Source of the DNA: Bradysia coprophila
Taxonomy: Eukaryota > Arthropoda > Insecta > Diptera > Sciaridae
Assembly (NCBI RefSeq): GCF_014529535.1
Contig: NW_023503409.1
Location: forward strand, 1,116,390-1,180,389
Length of the DNA stretch: 64,000 bases
Direction: 5' to 3'
The notes under the pieces were generated by a model, which was not told where the DNA came from, made no database searches, and saw only the letters and a program-made list of their open reading frames with translations. Position 1 is the stretch's first letter, and each line of letters starts with the position of its first letter. Made by a program: the position numbers and the translations under genes. This document shows, piece after piece, positions 25,837-39,600 of the stretch.

Positions 25837-28401
25837 ATGGGGAATACGATTAGACGTGAAGGGAATCTTGAAAGTGAATATTATTTCAACAGTCTTCCAG
25901 AAGTACGTAGTTATCGGTCGTTGTTGGAATTTGGTGGTGAGAAGACACAATTTATTGATAGAAACAATAACGAACAGACAGTGAAAATTGATTGGAATAG
26001 TGGCTTGATTAAAATGGTGCACGATAATGTTATGAGCAAAAATTTAATTTTTAACGGACCATTCGGAAGGCGAAGATGTGAGTGTCTCAATATATTTTTA
26101 AATATCTTTAGAACATTTTTGTTTGTAATGAATTTATTATGGGTTGGTCAAGAGGTTCATATAGTAGTCCTAAATACTGGACTAAACATTATTCCCTTGA
26201 AAACAATTTTACCGTTAGATTAAAGCTTCTCCAATAACTCGAATCGGTCTAAATGCCATATCATATTTTAGCCGTGTACATGGACAATACCGCTTCTGGT
26301 CAGCCCTTAAAATGCATTGAAGATTTTATTCAAGATCATGTTTTACCATTTTACGGAAATACTCACACAAGTGGCACGATATCCTCATCACAAATAACGT
26401 CTTATCGTGAGGAAGCCAGAGATATGATTCGTGAATGTGTAGGCGCAAGAGATCATGCTGATGTGGTAATATTTTGTGGATCAGGAGCCACCAGAGCCGT
26501 TCACAAATTAGTGAATGTATTGTCATTAAATAATCAGCAACTTGTTGTATTTGTTGGTCCGTACGAGCATCATTCTAACATTTTACCTTGGAAGGAAAAA
26601 AATGCAAAGGTAACAAAGTGGTGCACAGGATCCATCTATTATCGTTGTCCGTTAAATTTTTCGTAGGTGATTTTCGTTCCAGAGACGAGCACTGGCTTAT
26701 TTGATTATGAGTTTTTAGAAAAACAATTAAAAGTGGAAGCAATGAAGGCAAGGAAGAAGAAGCGCTTGTTGATTGGTTCTTTTTCGGTTGCTTCTAATGT
26801 AACCGGAATTACGGTCGATGATATCAAAATAACCGAACTACTACACAAATACCAGGCATTATCATTTTGGGATTACTCATCAGCAGCATCTCACGTTAAA
26901 ATATTTATGAACCCTGGCGAGAGTGGACTGACTCATAAAGATGCAATCTTTTTTTCGGGACATAAATTTGTTGGAGGTCCACAGACGCCCGGTAATAATA
27001 GATAACAAAATAATTATTTGTGAAAAGACTAGACTAAACAAAGACATTTCTTACAAAATTAGGTGTTCTTGTGGCGAAACGATTTATTTTTGAAAATAAA
27101 AAAGCCAGTGACGGTGGAGGTGGTGGTACGGTTTTCTTCGTTACGAAAGATGATCACTTATATTTGAAGGTAAATGACATTTACCCGTTGTAGGTGCTTT
27201 TAATATGATGAAATGTATGTAGGACATTGAGGCTCGAGAGGAAGCTGGAACACCTGCAATTGTTGAGTCGATTCGATTGGGGTTGGCATTCAATCTAAGG
27301 AGTTCAATCGGAGCAGAAAGTATTTTAGCTATCGAGAAATCATACCTTAAAATGGCTATTGAAAGATGGACGAATATACCCGAAATCAAAATACTTGGAA
27401 ACAATAATTATCCACGAACGTCCACTATTTCATTTCTTATTCAACAGCTGGATATTGTAAGATAGCAATATTACTGTTAACATCAAACTATTGAAGCATT
27501 TCACTCGTAGGGTTTGTATCTACATCACAACTTTGTCATTGCTTTATTGAATGACTTGTTTGGCATACAATCAAGAGGGGGTTGCGGATGTGCAGGACCT
27601 TACAGTCAATCGTTACTCGGAATTGACTCAAATCTGGCTCATAAATACAAAGATCTATTATTGGATGCCGATCACAAGTATTGTAATGATTCACAGCATT
27701 GCAGCAGCGCCGAGTCACCATGTGAAATATTTAAACCTGGATTCGTTCGTGTGTCATTGTCTTTTTGCTCGTCTAAGAAGGATGTTGAGTATGTCATTGA
27801 AGCTGTAGAATTCATTGCACGGAAGGGTTTCATGCTTTTGCCATATTACAAGTGTAATATAACGACTGGTGCATTTTATGCAATAAATGTAAGTTGTAGT
27901 CGTGCGCAGTTTCCGTAACTGACGGGGATAAAGACCATACCTTTTTGAAATTACTTTTATGCAGGCGATACAACATCGAAATCTATTGAAATCGGTTTTC
28001 TTCGATTCACAAGGCTTGAACTTTAAGAAAGAGACTGATAATTGTATTGATAATGCTGACTCTCGGATATGTCCAAATTATGAGCAATGTCTTCATGATG
28101 CAGAAAATATTGTCAAAGATATGCGAGACGTAAGTGTTGAGTTGTTTTTAAATCGAAACGAAATAATTCCTTATTTATGCTTTAGTCGTGCAACAAGGTA
28201 TTCCTCGAAGAATCGTTAGTAGAGCTCAACTCACCGTTGAGATGGTTTGTGCATCAAAAAGAAGCATTGGATTTACTTCAAGGGATTTCCTTGGTCAAAA
28301 GATCTCCTCCATTCTTTGTGGTTAATTACAGTTCAGAGACCAATGATGATCTGAGTTCAGCAACACCGAATTCTTTGCTTCATCAATTAAGGCAAGGATG
28401 A
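25837..28401 (+). CDS. Class-V aminotransferase, cysteine-desulfurase-like, 667 residues
   Basis: PLP-dependent fold-type I enzyme. Eight exons: 25837-26077, 26272-26609, 26667-26991, 27063-27169, 27223-27456, 27511-27888, 27965-28129, 28186-28401; 2004 nt in frame. Class-V signs in order: VYMDNTASGQP near residue 81, VVIFCGSGATRAVHKL, WDYSSAA with the aspartate that pairs with PLP nitrogen, FFSGHKFVGG with the Schiff-base lysine near residue 293, RGGCGCAGPYSQ (cysteine-rich loop near residue 435) and a C-terminal FVRVSLSF segment. NifS/IscS desulfurases are about 400 residues; this one has an extra N-terminal segment of about 80 and a C-terminal tail of about 120 with scattered cysteines (CIDNAD, CPNYEQC). 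No targeting signal is obvious. It may release sulfur from cysteine or a related substrate, but the reaction is not established. Convergent with the carboxypeptidase at 28775. Confidence 0.88.
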
Positions 28402-28774
28402 TAAGCATTTAGAATCAAGCTCTCTTCCGATATTTATTGTCTTTTATTAGTTAAGGAATTTGTAAGTTATTTGGATTATGAAAAATCTTAAGGTTTTTTG
28501 CAGAAAATTATTGCAAATGTGATGTTTCGTGTGGAATAAAAGTTTACTGATGACCTTCAAATTCAAGGGTGGCTTTATACGACTCTTTCTACGTTGAATG
28601 CTTCCTATATGACTATTGCCATTGTAAAAAATTCTTTCGTTTTCATTAAACACCGGCAACGGACTCAGAATACGGTGAGATTCAGTTGATATGACAAAGA
28701 TCACACAAAATGAAACGCAAACAAATTCCTTCAATCAAAATATAATTTCATCAGTTGTGGCAATGCCTGCGCAC

Positions 28775-31510
28775 TTACAAATGTTCGAAAAATCCTTTTC
28801 CTGTTGTCATTCGCATCAGCATATCTAAGACCCATTTCGGTTGATCGGCTGAAAAATATAATTTTAAATAAATGAAAAAGCTTCTTCATCCGTGAATGAG
28901 TTGGCCAGATTAAGCAGATTTCACACCCGAAAGTTTGTCCTTTTGACATGTTCCAGATATGCTAGAAAGAGTCTGATTTTTCTAACATATCTGGTTGTTG
29001 AAGTGTAATGTGTTAACTATCGGCTGCGACATTCGTGCGAAATAACTGTATTTGTAACAGCCTAAATCTTGAGTATTTAAGCAAGAAAACGTACCTGGAG
29101 CCATATGACCTGCACTTCTGACCAGTACTTCCGTCAAATTACCAGCATGTTTGACATATCCCGCAATTTCATTGTCTACTTTCCAAATATAACGCTTAGC
29201 CGTTTTGTAATCGTCAGCCGCATTGAATTTCATCTTTTTTAAATAATTTTCGGTCAACGGATAGGCAACGATTATGTCCAATTGGCCGTTATAAATCAGT
29301 ACTTTGTAGTGTTCAAGTAATTCAACAACCCAATCTTTTACACTCGCCATAATATCACCTGTTAAGTGTTCCTCTACTTTATTTTCACCTTCTAAATCGT
29401 GGAATGTATAATTTCCGACGTGAATCGCTTTACGGGTAGCAGACATTTGTAAAAATTCACCCATAAGCGCATCAGAGGCAGCGTCTCCGTTGGGTCTCAA
29501 ATAATTGAAGTATGTGTTGAAGCCTGTCAAATTTTTGAAGATAGATCCATCAGTAGTTTCGTCACCATCGATCAATTTATCAAACACACGGAATGCGCAT
29601 TCAAAGTCTCTTTTGTTGATGCAATCTATTCCTTCTTTCTCTGCGTCGTTAAAGATCTTAAGTCCATTAGTGTCGATCAGACCCAATTGATACAAATAAT
29701 CTCCGTATTGCATTTGATTAACAGGATCACTTAATCCGTTCCCGATAGCTAAACCTTGTAGATTGATCTTGTCTTTTGGATCTGTGCTTTTGCTGTTTTT
29801 GTAGATTGTGTGTGCAACAGCTGGTACATACTTGCCTGCATAACTTTCACCAGTTACATAAAAAGCGTTACCTCTTAGCTCAGAGAACAAAGTAAAAAAC
29901 TGTCGAAGGGCATTAAACAGATCCTTTCCAACGTCTTTTTCATTTTTTGCGTAGCCACCATCATTTTCTGTAAAACTAAATCCTGTACCGACTGGATTGT
30001 CGATGTACAACAAGTTGTGGTTTAAATGCCATGAGTATTTTCTTGGTTTTAACCCCTTTTTGGTCGTGACGAAGAACGGTCCATTTTCCTGAAACAACCC
30101 AAATAACGATGAAGCGCCTGGGCCACCCTGGAGCCTGAAAAATTGTTTTGATTCGTAATTATCGTTTCACAACTGAATGTTCGTTAGGGGGGTCCAGAAT
30201 CGTATGGGAAAATAAAGGTTTCGAGAAAGTTGGCGGACCCCGAGGAAAACGAACCTTCATGACCCACTGATAAAAAATGTATATGGGGCCGATGTGATCC
30301 GAGACGATTTATGGGTCGCTCAAGGACGAAATATGTGAAAAACCGCGAAAATGAGGGTTAATTAAAAAATTGAACGTAACTAACAGATGCTGAGGTCACT
30401 TCTTAAGGTGAGTTGGATTATTTCACTTCAGAATAATCCAAAGAGACCGATTTAATGATTTGTAAGTGCATTCGCATCTCCCAAGTCAGTCAAAGTTTCC
30501 CAATCTGTTGACCCAGTCTTTGGGTTCTTCCAAAACATTTATGGGATGTACATCGGATATATTCATATCTAACGAGAGCTTATGGCATAAGCTTTCATCG
30601 CAAAAAGAAATTTTTTCGAAAACAATTTTTTGAAGCTATATAGAAATCGATTTTGGTGCAAAAATGTCAGGGTCGTGAACTCAGACAATTTTCAAATGAC
30701 TGTTACGTCAAGACACCAACTTGAAACTTATTGTGTGTGGGCTCGTTAGAAAGCCACTGTCATTACCTTTACAACGACACCTAACACTTAATTTAAAGAG
30801 TGACTTCGCCTGACTTTGTATTACTTGGAAATTATCTGTCGATTTTTGTATATATCAATATTGTTAGGTGTGCCCAGACGATATAAAAATTCCAAAAAAT
30901 GAAAACAACGCATTTTTGTTGTTATTGCATCTAATCTAAGTTGTCTGGACCAAAAAAGTTTGATATTGTCGCTAAAAATTTTTTTCCATAGAAAGTAATG
31001 GAAAAAATGTATGGAAAATCACAGCGTTTTTTCACATTTTTCGTCCTTGAGCTACCCATAAACCAACTCGGATCGCATCGGCCCCATATACAATTTTTAT
31101 CAGGAGGCCATAAAGGTTTGTTTTCCTCGGGGTCCGACAACTTCCTCGATACTTTAATTTTTTGGACCCCCCTAATGTTCGTCAATAAGTTGAAAATACC
31201 ATAAAACTACTGGAGCTTTAGCTTGATCCAATTTAGCAGGGAAAAACCAGAAAAACATATTTGAGTTAAAGGTCTTGTTCACAGTTAAATAGCCTGCATA
31301 ACTCGTCAACCATTTCATGTCGTCATGATTTACCAACGATAAATTTTTCGCCAACTCAAACTCGCCCTTTTCTATGTACTCGGTCAAAAATATTGGTTCC
31401 CCTGTGTCTCCGCCATCAAAAAATTCAGTATATCGTGGATAAGGGTTGAACAAACATTGAACAACACCAATTGAAAATGTTAATACGATAAAAATCATTA
31501 AATTTGCCAT
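28775..31510 (-). CDS. Secreted serine carboxypeptidase (family S10, CPVL-like)
   Basis: Three exons read leftward: 31200-31510, 29095-30134, 28775-28848; 1425 nt, 474 residues, typical of the family. The ATG at 31510 begins a signal peptide (MANLMIFIVLTFSIGVVQC). Seen: the WLQGGPGASS oxyanion-hole motif (codons split across the first splice), NPVGTGFSF, the nucleophile in GESYAGKYVPA (Ser about residue 201), the acid in IYNGQLDIIVAYP (Asp about 390) and the base in RSAGHMAPADQP (His about 447). It removes C-terminal residues from peptides in lysosomes or secretions; insect members include vitellogenic-like and digestive carboxypeptidases. The His motif reads GHMAP rather than the commoner GHMVP, a mild change. 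The last exon ends TGKGFFEHL. The first intron carries a MITE (30185-31174). Confidence 0.93.
30185..31174. mobile_element. 990 bp MITE with long inverted repeats in the carboxypeptidase intron
   Basis: Ends read TAGGGGGGTCC at the left and its exact complement at the right. The inverted arms remain similar for about 170 bp (both contain GGACCCCGAGGAAAAC and TATGGGGCCGATG). The 8-bp direct repeat ATGTTCGT flanks it at 30177-30184 and 31175-31182. An 8-bp duplication is what hAT- and P-type transposases leave; no transposase is encoded. It fills almost the whole intron, ending 25 bp from the exon-1 donor. Confidence 0.9.
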
Positions 31511-34500
31511 GATCAAAACGACTTTCACCAACGACACTTTGACTTGAACTAAATTATCGCTGAGCAGACAAAAATGTACTGATCAACAGAACATTATATG
31601 TCTGGATAGGTCTTGGGTTTATAATAATTGCGATAGTGGTTCTGATGCACACATAAAGAATACATACATAGTCAAGACCAAAAATACGTACATAATAATG
31701 TTCGACGTTATGCTCTTTGTATTATGTGCGTCTCACGCATAATCTACATAAGTAAGAGTCGTAGCAACAACATACAATATCATGTGTTTAGAACATTTTA
31801 TTAACCAATGATAGGAGTTTGTGTGATCTGATTTCATGAATTATTTTCGATTAATGGTAAGACCATCCGTTTGGTACAAAATTTTATACTAGAAACGGTC
31901 TGCGTATTATCATTGAGTATTTTTCGTTTACACAGCCCTTTTTCAGGTAACCGAGTATTAGTCATGTATGATGAAGTCATCAAAAATATTAACAAAAATA
32001 CTTCTTACCTTCCAAAGAAAGGAAGTAAGAAAGAAAGAAAAATAGGGGAATCAATTACTCATACTCAATTTAGAACTGGACTATGTTATGTGTACAAATA
32101 AATAAGAAACTGACGCACACCACCAAACAAATGGTGGCAAAGGTCATAACTTGAACAAGACGATTTTTGAAAGAATTTCTGTGCAAATTGAGATAACCAG
32201 AAATTGTAATCTTTTGTTAGTATAACGTTACAAATTTAGCACTAATCAATGAATGGTTGGTTGACTTTACTTTGAAGAATTTATTATTTGATTCATCTTT
32301 GAGGGTGTTGCAGATTGTTTAGAGCTTGTAGTTGTCTTTTTCGAACGAACTCTACAGTAAATTCTTAAATAAAGTTCATAGAGGGGCCGATATTCGTAAA
32401 TTTCGTTGACACAGGATTTTTCAAGAAGAAAATCAGCTGAGGCACTTCAGTAGGTCCTGATCATTTCCTTAATTGTGTTTGCTGGATTTTCAAGGATTTC
32501 CATAGATTTTTCAGATTTTTTTAAGATTTTCTATTTTTCAAAAATTTTGGATTTTGTTTTTGGTTGACACTATCAGACTCTTTGATGTCAAACAACTGGT
32601 TTCCTTGGCAATTAAATATATCTGCGTTGTCAACTTATCTAACAGATATGTTAAATGTACCTACTCAAACTAGGTTTTTCGAAGGATCATTCGTACTTAT
32701 ACGTTTCACAAATTGTTTTTTTTTTTAACGAATTAAAAATGAAAGAAAACGGATGTCATTTGATTACGGAATGTAATACCGTCTTTTTGTATTTTAATAA
32801 AGCTAAATTAGATTCCTTTATAAGGTTGAGCTAATTTTAAAGATTTTTTTTTTAGTTTTTTCTTTCGTTAACATTAAGCGTTGTGAAAATTTTAATTCCT
32901 CGTTTGTAAAGTTTCAATAATATTTCAATTTGATTTTTCATTTCTTTTTTTACAAAAACATTTCTGGCAGATTGTCATTAGTGTCTACCATTTTAGGTTT
33001 AATTTTTAATTGAATTTTTTTTTTTTTTTATTTTATACTGCTACAAATTTAATTTCGTTCCAGTCTACATTTTTTTGTATTCGATTTTATTCACTTTTAA
33101 GTATTTTTTTTTGAATGTGAGAGTATAAAAATATTCATTTTTTTGTGTGTGAATTTCGATTATTCAATTAGAGTTTTGTTATTGCTTTTGGGTGAGTGAA
33201 AAATGCAAGTTGACAATAAAGTAAAATCAACGGTTTTCATATAAATAAGAATCGGCACATCATCAATGAAGTACCAAGACGAAAAATAAATTTGACATTT
33301 TTTGGGAAGGAAGAACCAGTTGCTCGTAGATCTAAGCTAAAAAATATATCAAAAGTTTCAAATTACAGACATTATTGATTCTTCGCAGCAGTTTTAACAT
33401 TATTTGATTGGGCATGCGCATGGTGTAGAACTAATTTCATCGTAGCAAGTTAAGAATGGTCGACAAGCGACAAATCGCATCAAATTTAGCAGCAATATAA
33501 TTCCTACGCATATTTTTTACAAGTTCATTTATTACATACCCTAACTTTATCCCGCATTTTCCAGACTTATATCGCAATGATTAACCTTTCAGAAACGGTA
33601 AGCGTATCACGATGTATCATCAAATCTGCTACTTCATTTGTTTGAAGTCTTGCAAAGTAGTTTGCTTCACTTGTTCTATCATTTTGCTTCGTTATATAAG
33701 ACAACACTGACCGAAGCTCATCGTTTACTTTGGTCGTTGATGACTAGCCCTTTCTAGAATATTAAGGTGCAGTTTTCGCTTGAATTTTCGCACCAAAACA
33801 TTTCTGTACAGTGTACACTAAATGTAACACGAGTTTTTCATACGAGTGATCTAACATCAATTTTATCAACAAGCGGGTATTTGGTTCTAAAAATGCAAAT
33901 GAAATCATCGATCGCTAATTCAATTGATGCTAACTGAAGACTTACTCTATAGAGGCACTACAGTTCCAAAAAGTTGTTAAAAAGAAAATTGACGAAAATG
34001 TCTTAAAAAAAAAACTGTTCAGCTAACGTTGAGACGGTTGTGAGCACACTATGCTATTATCTTCCTTTTACATATAAAAATTCACTTCGCACAGAATGTT
34101 CGTTTAGATTTAACTAATTTCAATTTTGTCTCGGAAGATTAATTGACATTCTACTACGCTACTAAAAACAAACGAATGCGACGAAACATTCTGAAAAACT
34201 TAAATTCATTTATCGTCAGGTATGCGCTTTCAAATACATAGAGTATGAGTAGGACAATTAATTTTTAAGCCAAAGCGAAATATTAAGATAGTACAAGACG
34301 TGTGTACATGGTTTCCATGTATCTCTTACACAAATCTGTATACGGGACTTCGAAGTTTTCCAAAATGTCTGACATTTACAAAGCTATCGGTTTGACTATA
34401 TAAGCAAGTTGAGAATGAATTGAAACGTCCAATATTTAGTCTGCTTTCGAGTTATTTTTATTTCTTTAATTCTCACAAATGCTTCTGACCCGAATTATAC

Positions 34501-36050
34501 ATTAAAGTGATAAGACTTGAAACCATTAAATATTTTCGTTTATGGAAAGGGATGACTAATTTTTCATGTGATGCGCTACAGGCGATTTGAATTAAGAAAA
34601 GCGACGATTCAATACTTTCAGAGTAGAAATGTTTATTAGAAATTAATTGAATTGAATTGCACACAGCAGTGATGTTCATTTACTTATTTGAATATTGTAA
34701 TTGTTGAATAGAAGTCAGTGTTCGGATAGAAAATTAGCTTGAAACAAAAGATGCAAAAAATTTCAGAAGAAAATATTCAGTCAAATGATTGATACTTAGA
34801 GGGTAAAAAGAACGCAGGTAATTACTGAAAAAATAAGTATTCAAAAGACGGTTATTGCTGTTACGATCATTTAGTGTTTAGTGTATGTACACTTTTGTTG
34901 GCTTGCCCTTGTCAATCACTATATTTTACAGCAATCTAAAACGTCATCAACAGCAACAACAATAACCTTGCATTTTGTTTGATGATTCCACGCTAGTTTC
35001 TCTAAAAATTATTCTAAACGTATAACTTCTGTTCATTAATTAAGTAGTGATTGGTTCGGTAGAATTCAAGTCTTTACATTGTATGTGTGTATAATATATG
35101 AATTCGATTGCATGTCCGAGTTTCTTCTATTGGTGTAGCACAGCGAAAATCGTATGAATTTCATATAAAAAAAATGTTTGTTAAAAAAACACTGAGCTAT
35201 AATCTTACAATATTTTTCCTAATTGCTATGTCTACATCTAATTTTGTGTTTTTTTTTTCCTTTTTTTTAATTTCCAATTTTTGTTAAATCTATCGATTAA
35301 ATTCACAGTCTTTAAATAAACAGCACCCCCAGTTAACAAAAAAACTGAAAAAAAAGGAATCAACGAAAAGTGACTTCTCTTTTTATACCTTTTACAAACC
35401 GGCAAGCTCATCGCTACATTATAATCATTATTGTATCGTCTTAGTGTTCGATACAAAATCTATTACTTCATTAGAATAAATACATCTTGCTGTTGTAAAA
35501 GAACACTAACCAAATCTTGTCGAGCTTAATTCTATCTCTGATGACAGATGAATTAGCCATCTGCACCGCTTAGGTGTATATTTGCAACAAAATTAAAATG
35601 CTGAGTATGGTACAAATGAAGCAGATGAGAACTGGTAGGATGACAACGAATCGAATGGACCTGAAAAATTAAGTGTCATCTTAATCAACGTAATAAAACA
35701 ACGGTGAATCGAATCGAATTTTGTCTTCAATGATGCCACTTAGGTTTTGTTTTTTGGAAATTCTAATGGAAGGTCAAATCGGAGAACTGGAAGCCCAACG
35801 TCAAATCATAATGTAAATTGCGACATTGAGTCAATCTCTTCGATGACATTTTCCTATCAATAATATCACTTGTCACTTGGCACGAAGAAGTCGAGGCTTG
35901 CCGAGACTGATAGTGACAAGTGTGTACTCTATTTTATCACATAAGCGAAAACGAGTCAACAACATAAAACTGAAGTGTAATTTTTGAATTATTCTTCTAG
36001 TTAAGTAATTTTGATATCCGAACACCGCGCGTATGTGATAAAAGATTATT
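31511..36050. other. 4.5 kb AT-rich spacer, no gene recognised
   Basis: Between the carboxypeptidase start and the RhoBTB 3' end. Long T- and A-runs (for example 32690-33120). The open frames are short and unconvincing on both strands. A CAGCAACAACAA stretch near 34950 is simple sequence. Confidence 0.55.
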
Positions 36051-36135
36051 ACACTCAGGTAAGTTTGAAAACCGACACAAAGGTCAGTAGACCACAAAAC
36101 AGAAAATGTGTCGGTTTTCAAAATTCCGTGAGTGT
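36051..36135. mobile_element. 85 bp palindromic MITE downstream of RhoBTB
   Basis: The left arm ACACTCAGGTAAGTTTGAAA and the right arm (reverse-complemented ACACTCACGGAATTTTGAAA) both continue into ACCGACACA. It is long enough to form a hairpin over nearly its full length. No target duplication is evident. Confidence 0.68.
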
Positions 36136-36665
36136 ATGGCATTCAAAACAAAAATGCTTCGAAATCCAACATTTTGATGACTAAAGCCTTGCCAATTTGT
36201 ATAAATCAACTGTGTTTTCACACGCAGTAATATAAAATGGAATTATTAAGCGACTTCTTAGCTTCTTTTTCTTTCGTTGGAACAGGTTTACTTTCTATAA
36301 GTTTAAACGTCAGTTACTGGCACATCTAGAACCTGTTTAGAATTTAGAATGATCAAACTAAAACCAAAACAATGCGAAAAAACAATAACAAAAACAGGTG
36401 TCTGGAGATCATTAATATTCAAAGATGTTTGTCTATAACCAGTTATTAACAGAGTCGAAGTTTATTGTAGGGAAAACTATTTATGTGAATGAAACAGGTA
36501 CAAAAATCTTTAAACTTGGGTTATACCCCTAATCTTTGGAGGCTCGTCATTAAAAGGTCGATACTTTATGCATTGAAGAAAAAAAAGAAGAAACATGAAG
36601 ACAGTCGATGTACCTAAAAAAACGTTTTGATAAACAAATTCTTACCTCCAAACGTTCATTGAACG

Positions 36666-39600
36666 TCAAAGATTCATATTGTCTGGCTCTGGATGGTCCA
36701 ACGGATTTATCAAATTCGGAATGCTATTCAATAGATGTGTGCTATCTGGCAACTGGTGAGTGTACAGTGCAGCCGCTGCCGCTTGCGTTGATATAATTTC
36801 ATGCCGCCGAGATTTGCCTAACATCCAAGAAAACACTTTTTCCAAACATTTTTTGTATTAATTTGAAATCAACTAACAAACAGTGAGTGGCATGCAAAGA
36901 TGAAGTAAAATAAAATGTGGTTATGAATGTGAGCACTAAGGAAAATCATATTCAAACGAAAAAAAAGCTACTTAAATTTCCTACCTCCACAGAAACATAA
37001 ACAACCGTCGTCAACGCCGGAGCCACGTTTTCTTTTCATATTTTTCTCTTTGTTGATTTCGGCCATACATCGCTGATAGTAATCGAAATCTTTTAAATAC
37101 CAAACCGGTGGCCATCGGTGTTCGCGTAAATATTCCTGATTCTCGGGATGCAACGCTCTCAGACTCTTTGGTGATATTTGACAAATTGTATTGTAATTTA
37201 CGCATAGATACGACATTGCCCATTCAGCCAATTGATGTGCATTATGTAGCTATAAAGAACGAGTAGTTGAGTGTATTGATTTCAACAGCCGCAATCAGAA
37301 TTTGAAACACGTACCTTAACTGGTTCTAGGAGCTTCAGACAATGCTCTACCGCTTCACTAGTCTCCGACTGTGACATCTTGGATAAGTCCTCGATTACCC
37401 GACATTCAACTAAATTCAACAGTCGCGGTAAACACAAACGATTCGCCAGCTCTAATAAATTTAAACACTTGTCGGCTGATATTTGAGGTATTTCGTCGGT
37501 ATACATGTAGCACAAAAATTTGTGAAATGTGTATTGCGTTACGCCGGGAAATATGATCTGGAAATTTGTTCACATTAGAAGTTCGATCAAATTGTAATGA
37601 CCCAAACGTTTTTTACTCACAACATTTGAATGAGCCTCTCGAAAGTCGCCATTTAACATAGCTCGCATAACATCGCAACGAGCGATCAACATTGCACGAT
37701 GTGACTTTATGTGACCGTCGTCCAATTCGAAGGTAACGTCACTAAATAGGCCGGAATTTACGCAATATTTTTCTAGATTTTTTTTCATGCACTGGAATGA
37801 GCAACAGAAATCAATAGAAGTTCAGTAAGTTTAAATGCAGGCTGCTGACTGAATTGAATTTTGAATGATAGATTTTCATACTCACCGGAGAGTAATGTTG
37901 AATCGAGTCATCAGCCGTAAAGTTTGAATTTTGCAATGAGGACGGAAGCATTGTTAACTCTGGCAATCCCAGCAGTTCAGCAGCTTGACGAATTTCCTAA
38001 AAATAAGCAAAGAATTGATGAAGAATTTTTGTTGTTGTGACGGCATTATGTCGTGACGAAGAATTTGAAAAAAGTTGGATTCTCCACTGGAGAAACGTGT
38101 AAATTACTTTTGCACAAACAATTAATTGCTGTCTAGGCTAGCTAGTGTTGGGTATAAAATTTTGTTTTCTTTGTTTGTTATAGAAACTATTTACCAGTAA
38201 GAGTCCTAATGAAGCGGTCTGCGAAAAACAGTGACATTAAAAACAAAGAAATTTTTTCTGTAAATTTCTGCAATTGAAATGCAATAAAATCCGAAGACGT
38301 TTTGTGTTTAGATTTACAATTTTCTTGAATAACATTAATAATGGAAATGAAATGACATATTTTCGTTGGCTTGCGATTGGCACGAAGCGCAAAAACGGAT
38401 CTAATTAATTGATGAAAATGAATGAGCTATCAACCGACTTCCTAACAACACAACGTTCCACAATACCTGTAAGTTTAAGCAATCTTTGTCGATGCTTCCA
38501 GTGTAAATGTATTTCAGACACTGGTTTAATGCTTGCGGTGTTATCAGTTTGCTGATTGTGATTATTGTTTGGGTCTCATTGATGCCAGACTTTTTATGCC
38601 GATGTGAGTCCACCTATTTGAGGATTTGGTCAAATCGATTCGGTCCACAAAATTTCTCCAAACGGTTCTCACCTGGATAATTCGGATACTTTGGAAAACC
38701 GGGTGGTGTAGATCTCGAAATAAATCACATTGCTTCTTCGGCTCAATCGTTGGAAGTGCTTGATAGCTTGATCTTCTCTTCAGTTGATCCCACATTCTGT
38801 GAACACAAGTAGTTGGTATTTTAATAGCTGGTCGGCTTTTAGTGAATGTGAACATTTAACAAATATTAGAATAATGATAAACTGCCGGGTCGGGCTGCTA
38901 GGAATTTCGCGCCACGTCATTCACAATAATTGACAAAATGACACATTTTGTATAAGGAAAATGTCACCTTATAGAAAGGTCAATGACCCGGGTTCATGCA
39001 TTTCTTTTACACCAATAAACCTGGTCAGACCTTTCTTTTGAATATTCTCATAGCTCTCTAGTTCTCTAGTCATAGCTACTTATTAGTAATCATTGAAATG
39101 TCCAACCAGAAAATAGTTGAAGGCAACGAACTATAAATACGACTTTTCTGAATCGTCTGACACCGGAGAAGAGCTAATGTCGACACAAACACCCGCTAAC
39201 CAACAAAGGAAATAAACAAATTTACACATTCATGTCAATGAATCGTAGGTTTAAATTCGTAATGTTTGGCAAGAGAATTACTTAAATAGAAATCAATTCA
39301 ATACAAATTAGCAACGAACGAAAGCAATGTATTAGTCGGAAGTTGGTTGCCTTATCTATTATTGAGGAATTTTAATGTTTACAATTGTCGACATTCACCA
39401 TACAAATAAACCGACGACATTTTCCGAATTTTATTCTACTCAACGGAATGGGAGTTCACAACTAACTCACCTTAACGGCATTTTTCCTTGTTCATTTCGA
39501 ATCAAGTATTCGGTGTCTTCGTTGAAATCAGTCGTGGAATTGTCACCGAACGTCGAACTAACCATACTTGACTCGCTACTACTTCTTGCGCCCATATCCG

